Shown: in pieces, positions 16,422-25,295 of the stretch | How positions within the stretch are numbered: the first letter of the stretch is position 1 | How the letters are laid out: every line of letters starts with the position of its first letter | Origin: Shewanella sp. Isolate11 | GTDB lineage: Bacteria; Pseudomonadota; Gammaproteobacteria; Enterobacterales; Shewanellaceae | DNA: 64,000 bases | Direction of reading: 5' to 3' | Assembly (NCBI RefSeq): GCF_022398315.1 | Contig: NZ_JAKEVF010000001.1 | Span: 848,644-912,643 of the forward strand | Made by a program: the position numbers and the translations under genes | The notes under the pieces: generated by a model | What the model saw: only the letters and a program-made list of their open reading frames with translations | The model's database searches: none | What the model was told of the DNA's origin: nothing

Positions 16422-16441
16422 TTACACCAGCTTAATTTTTT
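16409..16441 (+). terminator. Terminator overlapping the patatin stop codon
   Basis: The stem AGCTGGTG / CACCAGCT with an 8-nt loop containing the TAA stop is followed by T6 at 16436-16441. Confidence 0.75.
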
Positions 16442-16465
16442 CGTCTTTGTTAATCGATACCTTGC

Positions 16466-17098
16466 TTAAGCTGGTAAAGCACTATTCACCGCAATAATGG
16501 CTGGGCGTTGTTCTACTTTAGTTATCCAAGCTAATAAATGAGTGAATTTTTCATCTAAGCTAATTTCGAGTCTGGGTAGCATGGTGATGAAGGTGTAAGC
16601 TGTGATATCGGCGATAGTAAATCGTTCACCTGCGATATAAGCTTGTTGGCGAAGTTGTTTTTCTAGTGTCGGTAAAAATTCAATGACCCTAAGACGCGAT
16701 TCGTGTCCCCATGCTGCTACGCAGCGCTCTCTATCTTGGTAAACTTGGGTAATATTTCTAAAGGCCTGAGTCGCATAGTTTAATCCTTGTAGTTCACAAA
16801 TTCGCTGCCACATCTCTATTTGTGCCTTTTCCAGTGGAGTGTTGCCAAATAGCGATTGTTCGCTGGGATTGAGTTCATCGAAGTAGCGGCAAATTGCCAC
16901 AGACTCACATAGAGTTTGACCATCATCGAGTTCCAGCAGTGGGATACGGCCATTAATACTCTTTGATTTAAACTCGGGATTAAGGTTCTCCCCGGCGCGA
17001 ACATTGACAACTACTCGTTCTATTTCAATCCCCATTTCGTTGAGGAAAATATTGACACGTTTGGCATTGGGAGTAATGGCTAGTTCGTAGAGTTTCAT
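16466..17098 (-). CDS. Glutathione S-transferase family protein
   Basis: A 210-residue two-domain GST. The N-terminal thioredoxin fold begins MKLYELAITPNAKRVNIFL, with the cis-Pro in GRIPLLEL and the glutathione-binding segment ESVAICRYF. The all-helical C-terminal domain contains the structural motif ERFTIADITAYTFI. A Ser or Thr near the first helix is probably catalytic. Substrate unknown. It lies 20 bp downstream of the DUF2461 gene on the same strand, so both are probably in one operon. Confidence 0.9.
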   Translation of the reverse strand: MKLYELAITPNAKRVNIFLNEMGIEIERVVVNVRAGENLNPEFKSKSINGRIPLLELDDGQTLCESVAICRYFDELNPSEQSLFGNTPLEKAQIEMWQRICELQGLNYATQAFRNITQVYQDRERCVAAWGHESRLRVIEFLPTLEKQLRQQAYIAGERFTIADITAYTFITMLPRLEISLDEKFTHLLAWITKVEQRPAIIAVNSALPA

Positions 17099-17118
17099 AG
17101 GCTACTTTATCCTTAAAG

Positions 17119-17823
17119 TTAGTAATCGAGCTCGAGTGCAAAACAGAGATAACTCATAAGCTTATTGGTTTGTAAAAATTGTTCAGTACACCAAGTATCG
17201 AAATGTTGGCTCAATAATTGTTCCTTGCTGACAGGTTTGATAGCGATAAAATCTTTGCGCTTCAACTCTTCTAACATGGGGTGAGTTTTGTCAAAACCTT
17301 TAGGCGGTCTGATCAGACTATCACCTTGCATGGCAAAACCGGCCTTACTCAATTGAACTAAGGCTTGTTTGTAGGCATTAGGATTGTCATCAATACAGCT
17401 GCGAATTTGATTTAGTGCTTTGCTATCTGGATGCCAAATACCGGCGCCAAGAAAACAGCCCTCGTTAGCAATATGCAGATAAAGACCGGGTGCGTGGACA
17501 TCTTTGCCTTGAAAGTGGCGAAATTGAATACCGACATTGATTTTATAGGGCGTCTTATCGTGGCTGAAGCGCGCATCTCTTTGTGGACGCATCAGGCTGC
17601 CGCCGACTTTTTTGGCTACTGCGGTTAATCTTGGTGATAATTGGTTAACTTGAGGCGCCATGGCTTCGATAAACCTCAGCGCCGGCGTGCGAACTTGAGC
17701 TTCATATTGGGCTTGATTGGTTTTAAACCAGTCACGGTTATTGTTGGCCTGCAGTTTGGCGAGAAAATCTAAGCACTCGGGCTTAAAAAAGGTGTTGCTT
17801 GGTTGAGTTCCGGCTTGAGGCAT
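17119..17823 (-). CDS. DUF2461 (TIGR02453) family protein
   Basis: A 234-residue protein with the family features FLAKLQANNNRDWFKTNQAQYEA near the N-terminus, RPQRDARFSHDKTPYKINVGIQFRH in the middle, and PGLYLHIANEGCFLGAGIWHPD. The DUF2461 family is widespread in bacteria and fungi and has no assigned biochemical function that I know of. No signal peptide or membrane segment. It is the promoter-proximal gene of a pair with the GST. Confidence 0.85.
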   Translation of the reverse strand: MPQAGTQPSNTFFKPECLDFLAKLQANNNRDWFKTNQAQYEAQVRTPALRFIEAMAPQVNQLSPRLTAVAKKVGGSLMRPQRDARFSHDKTPYKINVGIQFRHFQGKDVHAPGLYLHIANEGCFLGAGIWHPDSKALNQIRSCIDDNPNAYKQALVQLSKAGFAMQGDSLIRPPKGFDKTHPMLEELKRKDFIAIKPVSKEQLLSQHFDTWCTEQFLQTNKLMSYLCFALELDY

Positions 17824-17985
17824 AATGGGTTAAGGTGAGTGAAGTCTGATTTAAAATTATCATATTCATCGCTAAAGTGTTACTCCAAAAATTCCGCGTG
17901 ATTCACAGATATTCATGCAGGAGATTTGGTCGATTAGCTGTTAAAGTATTGGCCAATAAAGAGAGCTGTTAAGTAGGATAAAGAG

Positions 17986-18438
17986 ATGAAAATTTGGGTC
18001 GATGCCGACGCTTGCCCAGGCGTAATTAAAGAGATCTTATTTCGTGCAGCGGATCGCGCTGAAGTTGAAATGACTTTAGTGGCTAATCATAGTATGCGTA
18101 TTCCGCCATCGCGTTTTATTAAACTGTTGACGGTTTCGTCGGGTTTCGATGTGGCTGATGATGAAATTGTGAAGCGTCTGGATGCCGGGGATTTAGTGAT
18201 CACCGCTGATATTCCCTTAGCGTCAGAAGTGATTGATAAAGGTGGCGTGGCGCTAAACCCTCGAGGGGAGTTATATAGCATCCATAATATTAAATCTATT
18301 CTCAATATGCGTGACTTTATGGATACGATGCGTGCCAGCGGAGTACAAACTGGCGGGCCCGCAGCGATTGGCCAAAGCGAAAAACAGGCTTTCGCCAATC
18401 AATTGGATAAGTTTATTACCCGCTATCACAAGCGTTAA
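17986..18438 (+). CDS. yaiI: YaiI/YqxD family protein (UPF0178, DUF188)
   Basis: A 150-residue protein of the PIN-like UPF0178 family. [24 protein letters not shown] carries the acidic cluster, [27 protein letters not shown] the second acidic group, and [10 protein letters not shown] and [18 protein letters not shown] the family C-terminus. The fold suggests a metal-dependent nuclease-like site, but activity is not established. Cytoplasmic and monocistronic. Confidence 0.9.
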   Translation: MKIWVDADACPGVIKEILFRAADRAEVEMTLVANHSMRIPPSRFIKLLTVSSGFDVADDEIVKRLDAGDLVITADIPLASEVIDKGGVALNPRGELYSIHNIKSILNMRDFMDTMRASGVQTGGPAAIGQSEKQAFANQLDKFITRYHKR

Positions 18439-18488
18439 ATAATTTAATTAGCAGCTTTTCATTGGCACTTTTTAATTAATATGGGCTG

Positions 18489-18740
18489 CTAGCCAATCAC
18501 TTCCATTTCTAGCTCAATATCGGTGCAGCCTTTTTTACAAAATACACCATATTTTCCGCGGGTTTGATTGTCGGCTGGCACGATTAATTGTAAGGGTTGC
18601 TGGCACACTTCACAGTTGGCACTTTTGCCTTTAAACAATCTTTTAATTAGATTTTTTTGCTCATTAAATGATTTTGCCGTGCTGCTATTGATGGCCGAAA
18701 AATCTAACTTCTGTGTCTTAGGGACGCTTGTATCGCTCAT
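18489..18740 (-). CDS. Small zinc-ribbon-like hypothetical protein
   Basis: An 83-residue protein with CEVC at about residues 43-46 and CKKGC near 68-72, a four-Cys pattern (C-x2-C ... C-x3-C) that could bind one zinc. The N-terminus is polar and disordered-looking, and the C-terminus ends in an acidic patch (DIELEMEVIG). It is convergent with yaiI. Not recognised beyond this; a nucleic-acid or protein-interaction role is a guess. Confidence 0.65.
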   Translation of the reverse strand: MSDTSVPKTQKLDFSAINSSTAKSFNEQKNLIKRLFKGKSANCEVCQQPLQLIVPADNQTRGKYGVFCKKGCTDIELEMEVIG

Positions 18741-18913
18741 AATCTAAATCACTATGGGTTATTTATCTTTTGCTGAGTATATCAGCCTTATTCGGCAGCC
18801 TGCAGTGCTTATCTCTATAAATATGGCGGGTTGATCTTTCAAAACAGCAAAGAACAACACACCCGAATCATTATCAGCTTAAATTAAGCGTTAGGTGGGT
18901 TTGGTGTGTGGCT

Positions 18914-18935
18914 TTTGTCATTTTGTATGACGAAA
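18914..18935. promoter_or_regulatory. Inverted repeat upstream of the S8 protease gene
   Basis: TTTGTCAT, 5 bp, ATGACGAAA forms a near-perfect dyad about 190 bp before the protease start, in the 382-bp gap 18741-19122. It could be an operator; the regulator is unknown. I see no gene in the gap. Confidence 0.35.
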
Positions 18936-19122
18936 TATAATTAATGTTTCACCAGTGTTAATCGCTTGTTGCTGGTTGGTTGGTGTGATAGTTTGTGCTG
19001 ACTATGTGGTGGAAAACACCAAAATTAGCGGCTACCTCAGACGTTAATATTGTTGTATTGGCTGTTTTGAATAGAATTCACATAAGTAACTCTAGATAAA
19101 AAATTATAATGGAGAGACCTTA

Positions 19123-20958
19123 ATGAAACTTACGAAGTTAGCAACTACGCTAATTGCCATTGGATTAGGCATTTCTACTCAAGCTTTCGCTGATGATAAC
19201 CGTTATATCATCCAAGTCGACAACGCCAACAAAGGTGTTGTTAAAGCTTTAGCCAAGCAATTAGGTGCTCAGGTCCACGTCGATGGTAATGGTTTTATTG
19301 CTGCGACCTTTAGTGGTAAAGACCTATCTCAAGTTAAAGGCTTGCTGAACAACCCTCATGTTAAGTTGGTGGAAGCGGATCAACGCCGTCACCTGATGAG
19401 TTTTAGTGACGATGCTGGTGATCCTATGACTCAGCAAGTGACTCCTTACGCTGTGTATCAATCTCAAGCTGATCAGCTTTCATTCAATAGCGCAGCCGGT
19501 ATGAAAGTATGTATTATCGATTCAGGCTTAGATGCATCTAACCCTGACTTTGTGTGGAATAATATTTCTGGTGATAACGATTCTGGCACTGGTAGCTGGA
19601 ACGTCAATGGGGGGCCACACGGTACCCACGTTGCAGGGACCATTGGTGCCGAAGATAACAATATAGGTGTTATCGGTATGGCACCAGGTGTGGATATGCA
19701 CATTATTAAAGTCTTCAACGAAGATGGTTGGGGATACTCTTCTGATCTCGCTCATGCGACTAATTTATGTAGCGCAGCGGGTGCCAACATTATCAGTATG
19801 AGTCTTGGTGGTGGTGGTGCTAGCTCTGTTGAATCGAATGCTTTCCAAGGCTTCGTTGATGCAGGGGGACTCGTGGTTGCTGCTGCGGGTAACGATGGCA
19901 ATAATGTCCGTTCTTATCCAGCCGGTTATTCTTCGGTAATGATGGTCGGTGCTAACGATGCCAACAACGATATTGCCGATTTCTCGCAATTCCCTTCTTG
20001 TACAACAGGTCGTGGTAAAAAAGCGACTACCGATGAAACCATTTGTGTTGAAGTTACTGCGGGTGGTGTAGATACGCTGTCAACTTATCCTGCAGGTATG
20101 GCGACATCGGCTGCATTGACGGTTGATGGTGGCTTTATTGCTAGCAGTGCAATGGAAAATTCGGGTAATGCTTCAGGAAATACCTATTACATGGGCATTG
20201 CTGATACAACTGATACAGGTGCTAACGGTAACATTTGTGTTATCGATCGCGGCACAATTTCATTCCATGACAAAGTAGCTAACTGTGAGGCCTCTGGTGG
20301 TATAGGTGCTATCGTGATTAATAACGAATCAGGCATGCTATACGGTACTCTAGGTGACACCAATACCACTTCTATTCCAGCGGTTGGTGCAGCATTTGAA
20401 GATCGCGCGGCTATCCTAGCAGCGTCGACTGCTACTGTGAATATTGGTACTGCTGATTATGGTTTTATGAGTGGTACATCTATGGCTACGCCAGCGGTAT
20501 CAGGTGTTGCGGCATTGGTATGGTCTAACCATAATGAATGTACGGGTAGTGAGATCCGTGAGGCTCTTAAAGCTACAGCCATGGACAGCGGTGCTTCAGG
20601 TCACGATGAGTACTTCGGTTACGGTATCGTTCAGGCAGCGGCTGCAGATGCTTACCTGACAGCTAATGGCTGTGCTGGTGGCGATAACGGTGGTGATACT
20701 GGCGGTGAAACGGGTGGTGACTTCACTATCTCTGCTAATGGTTATAAGAGTAGAGGTGTTAAAAACGTTGACTTAACCTTCAGCGGAGCAGCAGGGGCTA
20801 GTGTTGATGTTTATCGTGATGGCAGTCAAATTGCGACCACTTCAGCAAGCACTACTTATGCTGACGTTATTAATACTAAAGGTGGCGGAAGCTATACTTA
20901 CAAAGCATGTGATGCGGGTACTTCAACCTGTACTGCGGATGTAACGGTAGTCTTTTAA
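19123..20958 (+). CDS. Secreted subtilisin-like serine protease (S8) with inhibitor and PA domains
   Basis: A 611-residue exported protease. The signal peptide is MKLTKLATTLIAIGLGISTQAFA. An I9 propeptide follows (25-92, RYIIQVDNANKG...VKLVEADQRR). The S8 domain has the triad D133 (CIIDSGLD), H166 (HGTHVAGT) and S453 (GTSMATPAVSG). A PA domain is inserted between His and Ser (about 300-430). After the protease a Gly/Asp-rich linker (GGDNGGDTGGETGGD) leads to a C-terminal beta domain of about 75 residues that resembles a fibronectin or pre-peptidase sandwich. Expected to act outside the cell, after export through Sec and possibly type II secretion. Own promoter and terminator. Confidence 0.93.
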   Translation: MKLTKLATTLIAIGLGISTQAFADDNRYIIQVDNANKGVVKALAKQLGAQVHVDGNGFIAATFSGKDLSQVKGLLNNPHVKLVEADQRRHLMSFSDDAGDPMTQQVTPYAVYQSQADQLSFNSAAGMKVCIIDSGLDASNPDFVWNNISGDNDSGTGSWNVNGGPHGTHVAGTIGAEDNNIGVIGMAPGVDMHIIKVFNEDGWGYSSDLAHATNLCSAAGANIISMSLGGGGASSVESNAFQGFVDAGGLVVAAAGNDGNNVRSYPAGYSSVMMVGANDANNDIADFSQFPSCTTGRGKKATTDETICVEVTAGGVDTLSTYPAGMATSAALTVDGGFIASSAMENSGNASGNTYYMGIADTTDTGANGNICVIDRGTISFHDKVANCEASGGIGAIVINNESGMLYGTLGDTNTTSIPAVGAAFEDRAAILAASTATVNIGTADYGFMSGTSMATPAVSGVAALVWSNHNECTGSEIREALKATAMDSGASGHDEYFGYGIVQAAAADAYLTANGCAGGDNGGDTGGETGGDFTISANGYKSRGVKNVDLTFSGAAGASVDVYRDGSQIATTSASTTYADVINTKGGGSYTYKACDAGTSTCTADVTVVF

Positions 20959-20973
20959 TCTTTAATATAAGAT

Positions 20974-21002
20974 AAAAAACGCAGCTTATGCTGCGTTTTT
21001 TT
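20974..21002 (+). terminator. Rho-independent terminator of the S8 protease gene
   Basis: The stem AACGCAGC / GCTGCGTT with loop TTAT is followed by T7. Confidence 0.9.
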
Positions 21003-21079
21003 ATGGCTGACGCTTAAGCTTGTTGCAGCTAAATAAGTGTGTGAAACTTGTTAGATTAAATGATAACTAATATTAGATA

Positions 21080-21262
21080 ATGACAGCAGATCAAAAGCCT
21101 AAGTTAGATAATGATTCGGCACTCGCGCAGGCCAGTGATGAAGTAAAGTTGGCGGTAGATTTAATCTATCTGCTGGAAACTCACGGAATTGAGCCCAAAG
21201 TTGCATTAGCTGCGCTGGAAATCGTAAAGCAGGATTTAGTCAACAAACTGGCGATAAACTGA
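21080..21262 (+). CDS. rsmS: RsmS/YbaM family small regulatory protein (DUF2496)
   Basis: A 60-residue protein whose core [38 protein letters not shown] aligns with E. coli YbaM ([38 protein letters not shown]). The family is described as a pleiotropic regulator (RsmS) in enterobacteria; the mechanism is not settled. Mostly helical, cytoplasmic. Start codon assignment is uncertain because no strong ribosome site is visible. Confidence 0.8.
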   Translation: [60 protein letters not shown]

Positions 21263-21304
21263 TAGGTATAAACATCATTGTTAATCTTCCATCGATCCTC
21301 AATG

Positions 21305-21335
21305 AAAAGCCACTGCTTGTCGCGGTGGCTTTTTT
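21305..21335 (+). terminator. Terminator after the rsmS-like gene
   Basis: The stem AAAAGCCAC / GTGGCTTTT with an 11-nt loop is followed by more T. Confidence 0.8.
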
Positions 21336-21413
21336 GTTGAAGTATCTGATAAGCAATACTGGAACCATACTGGGTATGAGTACAGAGAGCTTATTTTAAC
21401 GTACTTATTTTAA

Positions 21414-21821
21414 CTACCTTGTTTTCGCACTAAGCTTGCAAAGCTCGGAACTTAGCAACTGAGTTTGATTACCTTGTTCATCTTGAAGCAAATATTGTTT
21501 TCCCTGCATCAGAAGCTGCACGTTTGTTGGTATGGTCAAGGTTCGTCCCATGACCAGTTGGCCGTTAGCATCTCGATGTTGTTTGCGCTCCAATGTCAGT
21601 CGGTTAGATTGGGTAAAAGCATCACTGGCAATTGTGACTTGTTCTACGTCGAGCAATAGGGCTATGGCCTGTTGTAACTCCGCCGTGCAAGCGGGGTTTG
21701 GCTTGATGATGAGCCCAGGTTTAAGCGGTTGTGGGCTACTTTCTGCCTGCAATGAACAGTCTGAAAGTAGCAATACCAACCCTAACGAGGCGATGAGTGT
21801 GCGATGAAAACTCATATTCAC
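21414..21821 (-). CDS. Small exported hypothetical protein, S41 peptidase partner
   Basis: A 135-residue protein with a hydrophobic N-terminal signal (TLIASLGLVLLLSDCSLQAES). The Cys in LSDCS is preceded by Asp, which fits a lipobox poorly, so a soluble periplasmic form is more likely. Two further Cys (PACTAEL and ELCKLS) could form a disulfide. The rest is a short beta-rich domain (LTLERKQHRDANGQLVMGRTLTIP). Its start lies 6 bp after the stop of the S41 lipoprotein gene, so the two are co-transcribed. Function unknown. Confidence 0.7.
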   Translation of the reverse strand: MNMSFHRTLIASLGLVLLLSDCSLQAESSPQPLKPGLIIKPNPACTAELQQAIALLLDVEQVTIASDAFTQSNRLTLERKQHRDANGQLVMGRTLTIPTNVQLLMQGKQYLLQDEQGNQTQLLSSELCKLSAKTR

Positions 21822-21827
21822 CTCGGG

Positions 21828-23372
21828 TTATTGACTCAAAATACGACTATTTTTAAGCACAGTCTGCATACGAGTATCTTGCAAGATAAAACCTTGATCA
21901 ACGAACTGGGTTTGAGTGGGCATTTTGGCGATACTTCGAGTGCCCGCTGGGCAACTGGCGTTATCACGATAATAGAGTGCGGCCGATAATAAGCGTTCGT
22001 TGGGGTCACCCAAAGCATGTTCAAAGTCATCACTTAACTGACATCCCTGAATTTCACTCTCTAAAGTTGGACTTTGACTCGGCATAAAGCCATCTGAGTA
22101 ATCGCCAAAACCTTTGTTATTTTCGCCTCTAAATTGTACTGAGAAATATGTTTCACCGCAGTTCGGTGTTGGATAGAAGCCATAAGGCTTACCACAGGTG
22201 GTAGACCCGAGTTGAATCACCTCGATATCAATTCCCCTTAGGCTATTGATAATAGCCTCACTGGCCGAACAGGTATCATCAGTCGTGAGCACATAGACAC
22301 GTTTTAAATCCAATGTAGGCAAGGCTTGTCCTGAAGACAACAGTGAAGTGTTGAAACCCAAGGTTGAGTTGTAAAACGGCATCGGAGATAAGGTTTCACC
22401 GGTGACAGGATTAGTGGTTGGATACTTGTCGTTAAAGGTGCTCAATTCGAAAATTTTGTTTTGAGTGGCCTGAGATCCTGCAACCATGTAAGCCATTTGA
22501 CTAGCCATGGCCAGCAGTCCTCCGCCGTTATAACGTAGGTCGAGTACCAGATCGCTAACTCCAGTATTCTTAAGGGAGGTGATAGCGTCAAACAAGCCAC
22601 GTTCGGCGGTGGCAATATGCGAGTTAAATTGCATATAACCTACGTTGCCCGAAGTAGTGCTGAGCGTTTTCACATTTTGTACCGGTGTCGAAGTTACTGT
22701 TTGCGCGGTGAGCGTTACATTGCGCACTTGAGTAGCTCCTAAATCGAGAATACCGAATAGGGTTTGTTGTCCATCTTCATCGGGGAATAAACCGTTATTT
22801 AAGATGGCGATGGAGTCACTGTCATTCGCATCTTTAACACTAACGCCATCGATACTGACAATTATTGCGCCGCGCTCAATACTGGCATCTGTCGCTGGTG
22901 AGTTAGGTTCGCTATAGGTAATTGTCACTTGCCTATCTGTGGTTGCACTGGCTTGTTGTAGGTAAATATTAAAGCCGTAGCCAACAGAAGCCCCTGATTG
23001 GTTTAATGCTTCCCACTCGCTGGTAGGCATGGAAAAGTGGAATTGATCTTTAAGATTGCCCGTAGGGGAGAGTTCAGTGGTTTTTAACAGATCGAAATAC
23101 TCTAAGACACTATATGGTGTAGGGTCGGTATCGATAATCTCGTCATACCAAAGATAAGTGTCATTACTCCAAGAGCGTAACCAAAGCTTCTCGTTAAGCG
23201 CGAAGTTACTGTTGCTTGCTTCACACTGTCCAGCAAAGGTGCTGTAGGGGGCAAACTCTCCTTGAACCCAAGTCAACTCCTCTTTGTTATCGCTACTGGA
23301 ACCGCCACAAGCCGTTAAAATCAGCGTGCTGGCAAGAAAACCACCAAGTTGAGACAAGCGAAAAAACGTCAT
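21828..23372 (-). CDS. S41 family peptidase lipoprotein
   Basis: A 514-residue lipoprotein. The start at 23372 is chosen because AAGGA lies 7 bp upstream and the protein then begins with a lipoprotein signal ending LILTACGGSSS; the frame is open for 26 codons further upstream. A PDZ-like region (GYGFNIYLQQ...ERGAIIVSIDGVSV) precedes the catalytic core: VGYMQFNSHI, LVLDLRYNGGGLL, nucleophile Ser in TDDTCSASEAIINSL and the general-base Lys in TTCGKPYGF. This is the C-terminal processing peptidase family. It probably acts at the periplasmic face of a membrane. First gene of a pair. Confidence 0.9.
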   Translation of the reverse strand: MTFFRLSQLGGFLASTLILTACGGSSSDNKEELTWVQGEFAPYSTFAGQCEASNSNFALNEKLWLRSWSNDTYLWYDEIIDTDPTPYSVLEYFDLLKTTELSPTGNLKDQFHFSMPTSEWEALNQSGASVGYGFNIYLQQASATTDRQVTITYSEPNSPATDASIERGAIIVSIDGVSVKDANDSDSIAILNNGLFPDEDGQQTLFGILDLGATQVRNVTLTAQTVTSTPVQNVKTLSTTSGNVGYMQFNSHIATAERGLFDAITSLKNTGVSDLVLDLRYNGGGLLAMASQMAYMVAGSQATQNKIFELSTFNDKYPTTNPVTGETLSPMPFYNSTLGFNTSLLSSGQALPTLDLKRVYVLTTDDTCSASEAIINSLRGIDIEVIQLGSTTCGKPYGFYPTPNCGETYFSVQFRGENNKGFGDYSDGFMPSQSPTLESEIQGCQLSDDFEHALGDPNERLLSAALYYRDNASCPAGTRSIAKMPTQTQFVDQGFILQDTRMQTVLKNSRILSQ

Positions 23373-23583
23373 AATCAATCCTTGTAAATTAGTATTTTTC
23401 ATCCACAAGTGGAGAACCGCTAACTGCTGGTTTGATAACCAATAAAACAATTCTATAACAGATGCTTAATCAATGTCAGTCTTGACGTCAGTCAAATTAA
23501 TAAATTATTCCTAAGGGGAAAAATACGTAATTTATTGCATTATGCTGCTGGGTGATTAAAGTAAATAGTTTAGAAGTCACAGG

Positions 23584-23619
23584 TACTTAGGTTTAATTCA
23601 CAAATACCTAGGTTTAATT
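23584..23619. repeat. Two 15-bp direct repeats, 21 bp apart
   Basis: TACYTAGGTTTAATT occurs at 23584-23598 and 23605-23619, two helical turns apart and immediately before the DUF599 gene (start 23638). The spacing is suitable for a dimeric regulator, but this is unproven. Confidence 0.6.
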
Positions 23620-23637
23620 TAAAGGTATAAGAGATCT

Positions 23638-24366
23638 ATGCCATATTCGATGCTTGATATTATCGCTGTCGTTTGTTTTTTTACTTGCTGGGTGGGTTAT
23701 GCCCGTTTTGCTCGCAAAAAGGCAAAGACCACTAACTGTATTGCCAAGTGCTTGCATCAGCATCGAATTCACTGGATGTACCAATTGCTGAGTCGAGAGG
23801 TTCGGGTTTCCGAGGCCGCACTGTTAGCCAACCTTGAGCGTAACATCACTTTTTTTGCTTCTACTACTATGCTGGTACTTGCCGGTGTATTGACTCTTTT
23901 TGCTCAAGTTGAGCGTTTAGAAGAGGTGATAGCATCGATCCCGTTAACTGCGCCACCTGTGCATTTACTTATACAGTTAAAATTGGGTTTACTGACTTTC
24001 ATTTTCGTGATGGCATTTTTCCAATTTACCTGGTCTATGCGTCAATATGGTTTTTTAAATGTGATGATTGGTGCTACGCCGGTAGATAAGACGGGTGATG
24101 ACCTTGAGCTAAAACAATACGCTGAACAAATGGCAACGGTACAAGATCAGGCTGCACATACCTATAACTATGGTTTGCGCTCTTATTATTTCTCTATGGC
24201 TGTGTTGTGCTGGTTCTTCCACCCTCTATTATTTATTTTGGCCAGTTTAGTGGTGGTATATACCTTGTTCCGGCGTGAGTTTAAATCCAAAGCTGTCGTG
24301 GCGATTACTGCAGGTATGCAGATTTTGGATGCCAAACAGCAACGTCGTGACAGTGCAAAAGTATAA
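23638..24366 (+). CDS. DUF599 family membrane protein
   Basis: A 242-residue integral inner-membrane protein. Hydrophobic segments lie near 4-22, 72-92, 107-130 and 180-210. The DUF599 signature region RIHWMYQLLSREVRVSEAALLANLERNITFFASTTMLVLAGVLTLF and QFTWSMRQYGFLNVMIGA is clear. Function of the family is unknown. Followed 39 bp later by a LysR-type gene on the same strand. Confidence 0.85.
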   Translation: MPYSMLDIIAVVCFFTCWVGYARFARKKAKTTNCIAKCLHQHRIHWMYQLLSREVRVSEAALLANLERNITFFASTTMLVLAGVLTLFAQVERLEEVIASIPLTAPPVHLLIQLKLGLLTFIFVMAFFQFTWSMRQYGFLNVMIGATPVDKTGDDLELKQYAEQMATVQDQAAHTYNYGLRSYYFSMAVLCWFFHPLLFILASLVVVYTLFRREFKSKAVVAITAGMQILDAKQQRRDSAKV

Positions 24367-24414
24367 ATGTAAGTACTCGAATGGTAATTCAATAAGTTAG
24401 GGAGAGTGAGTGGT

Positions 24415-25293
24415 ATGGATTACAACTTATTGCATAATTTAGTGGTGATGGCCAAGAGTTCTACACTGAAACAAGCTGCAGCTAAACTAATGCGCTCGGA
24501 AGGTGCGGTCAGTAAAGACTTAGCCAAGTTAAGAGAGCAGTTGCAGGATCCATTAATCTCCCGTATCGAGGGTAAAAATCAGTTAAGCCCTTTTATGCGG
24601 GAATTGCTGCCCAAGTTAGAGCAAGGTTTTTCGCAGCTCGACAATACCTTGTTACCCAGTGAGTTTGTTGCAAGTGAATTCACTGGCAGAATTACGTTGG
24701 CTTTGAATAGCCACCTTTTTGAAATATATGGTAAAAAAATTTATCAGCAGCTCAAGCTTGAGTTTCCTCAAGCTTTGTTCACGATACGTAATTGGGGCGC
24801 AGATACTGAAAAAGGCCTACTTAACGAAGAGGTTGATATTGGTTTTCATCTATTTAATCAAGAAAGAAGTCAGAGTATCCGGCAGTTATCGATTAAAAAT
24901 ATTCATTTAGCTATAGTGTCGAGTGCAAAACATCCCGTATCTTCACTCGACGATCTTAAACAGCGCACCATGGTTATTTCAAATATTCCGGGGTGGAATG
25001 AAAACCGCAGAGTGTTTTTAGAAGCGCTACAGTCTAACGGCTATAGTATTAAAAATAAGCTAGTTGTCGATAAATTTGCTATCGCCAAAGAACTGATTTT
25101 TGAAAGCGATTTGGTGATGATCGCGCCTGTTGAGTTATTCGATCTTTCCGGAGGCTTTGCTACCTTAGCTATCCCTGAAAGTGTGATAAATCATAGTTTA
25201 AAGCTTTGTATCAACATTAAAGCTAATTTTATGAACTCAACTCGGCATAAAACCATCATTTCAGCTATTCAAAAGAGTGTTGCCGATAGTTAA
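24415..25293 (+). CDS. LysR family transcriptional regulator
   Basis: 292 residues from ATG 24415; GTG 24406 in the same frame would place the GGAG site too close. N-terminal winged helix (YNLLHNLVVMAKSSTLKQAAAKLMRSEGAVSKDLAKLREQL) and a periplasmic-binding-type effector domain (TGRITLALNSHLFEIYGKKI ... IGFHLFNQERSQSIRQL). The HTH is diverged from the standard LysR wording (usually SAAA...QPALS), so the target is not predictable. Convergent with the receiver-LuxR gene at 25296, with almost no gap. Confidence 0.85.
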   Translation: MDYNLLHNLVVMAKSSTLKQAAAKLMRSEGAVSKDLAKLREQLQDPLISRIEGKNQLSPFMRELLPKLEQGFSQLDNTLLPSEFVASEFTGRITLALNSHLFEIYGKKIYQQLKLEFPQALFTIRNWGADTEKGLLNEEVDIGFHLFNQERSQSIRQLSIKNIHLAIVSSAKHPVSSLDDLKQRTMVISNIPGWNENRRVFLEALQSNGYSIKNKLVVDKFAIAKELIFESDLVMIAPVELFDLSGGFATLAIPESVINHSLKLCINIKANFMNSTRHKTIISAIQKSVADS

Positions 25294-25295
25294 AT

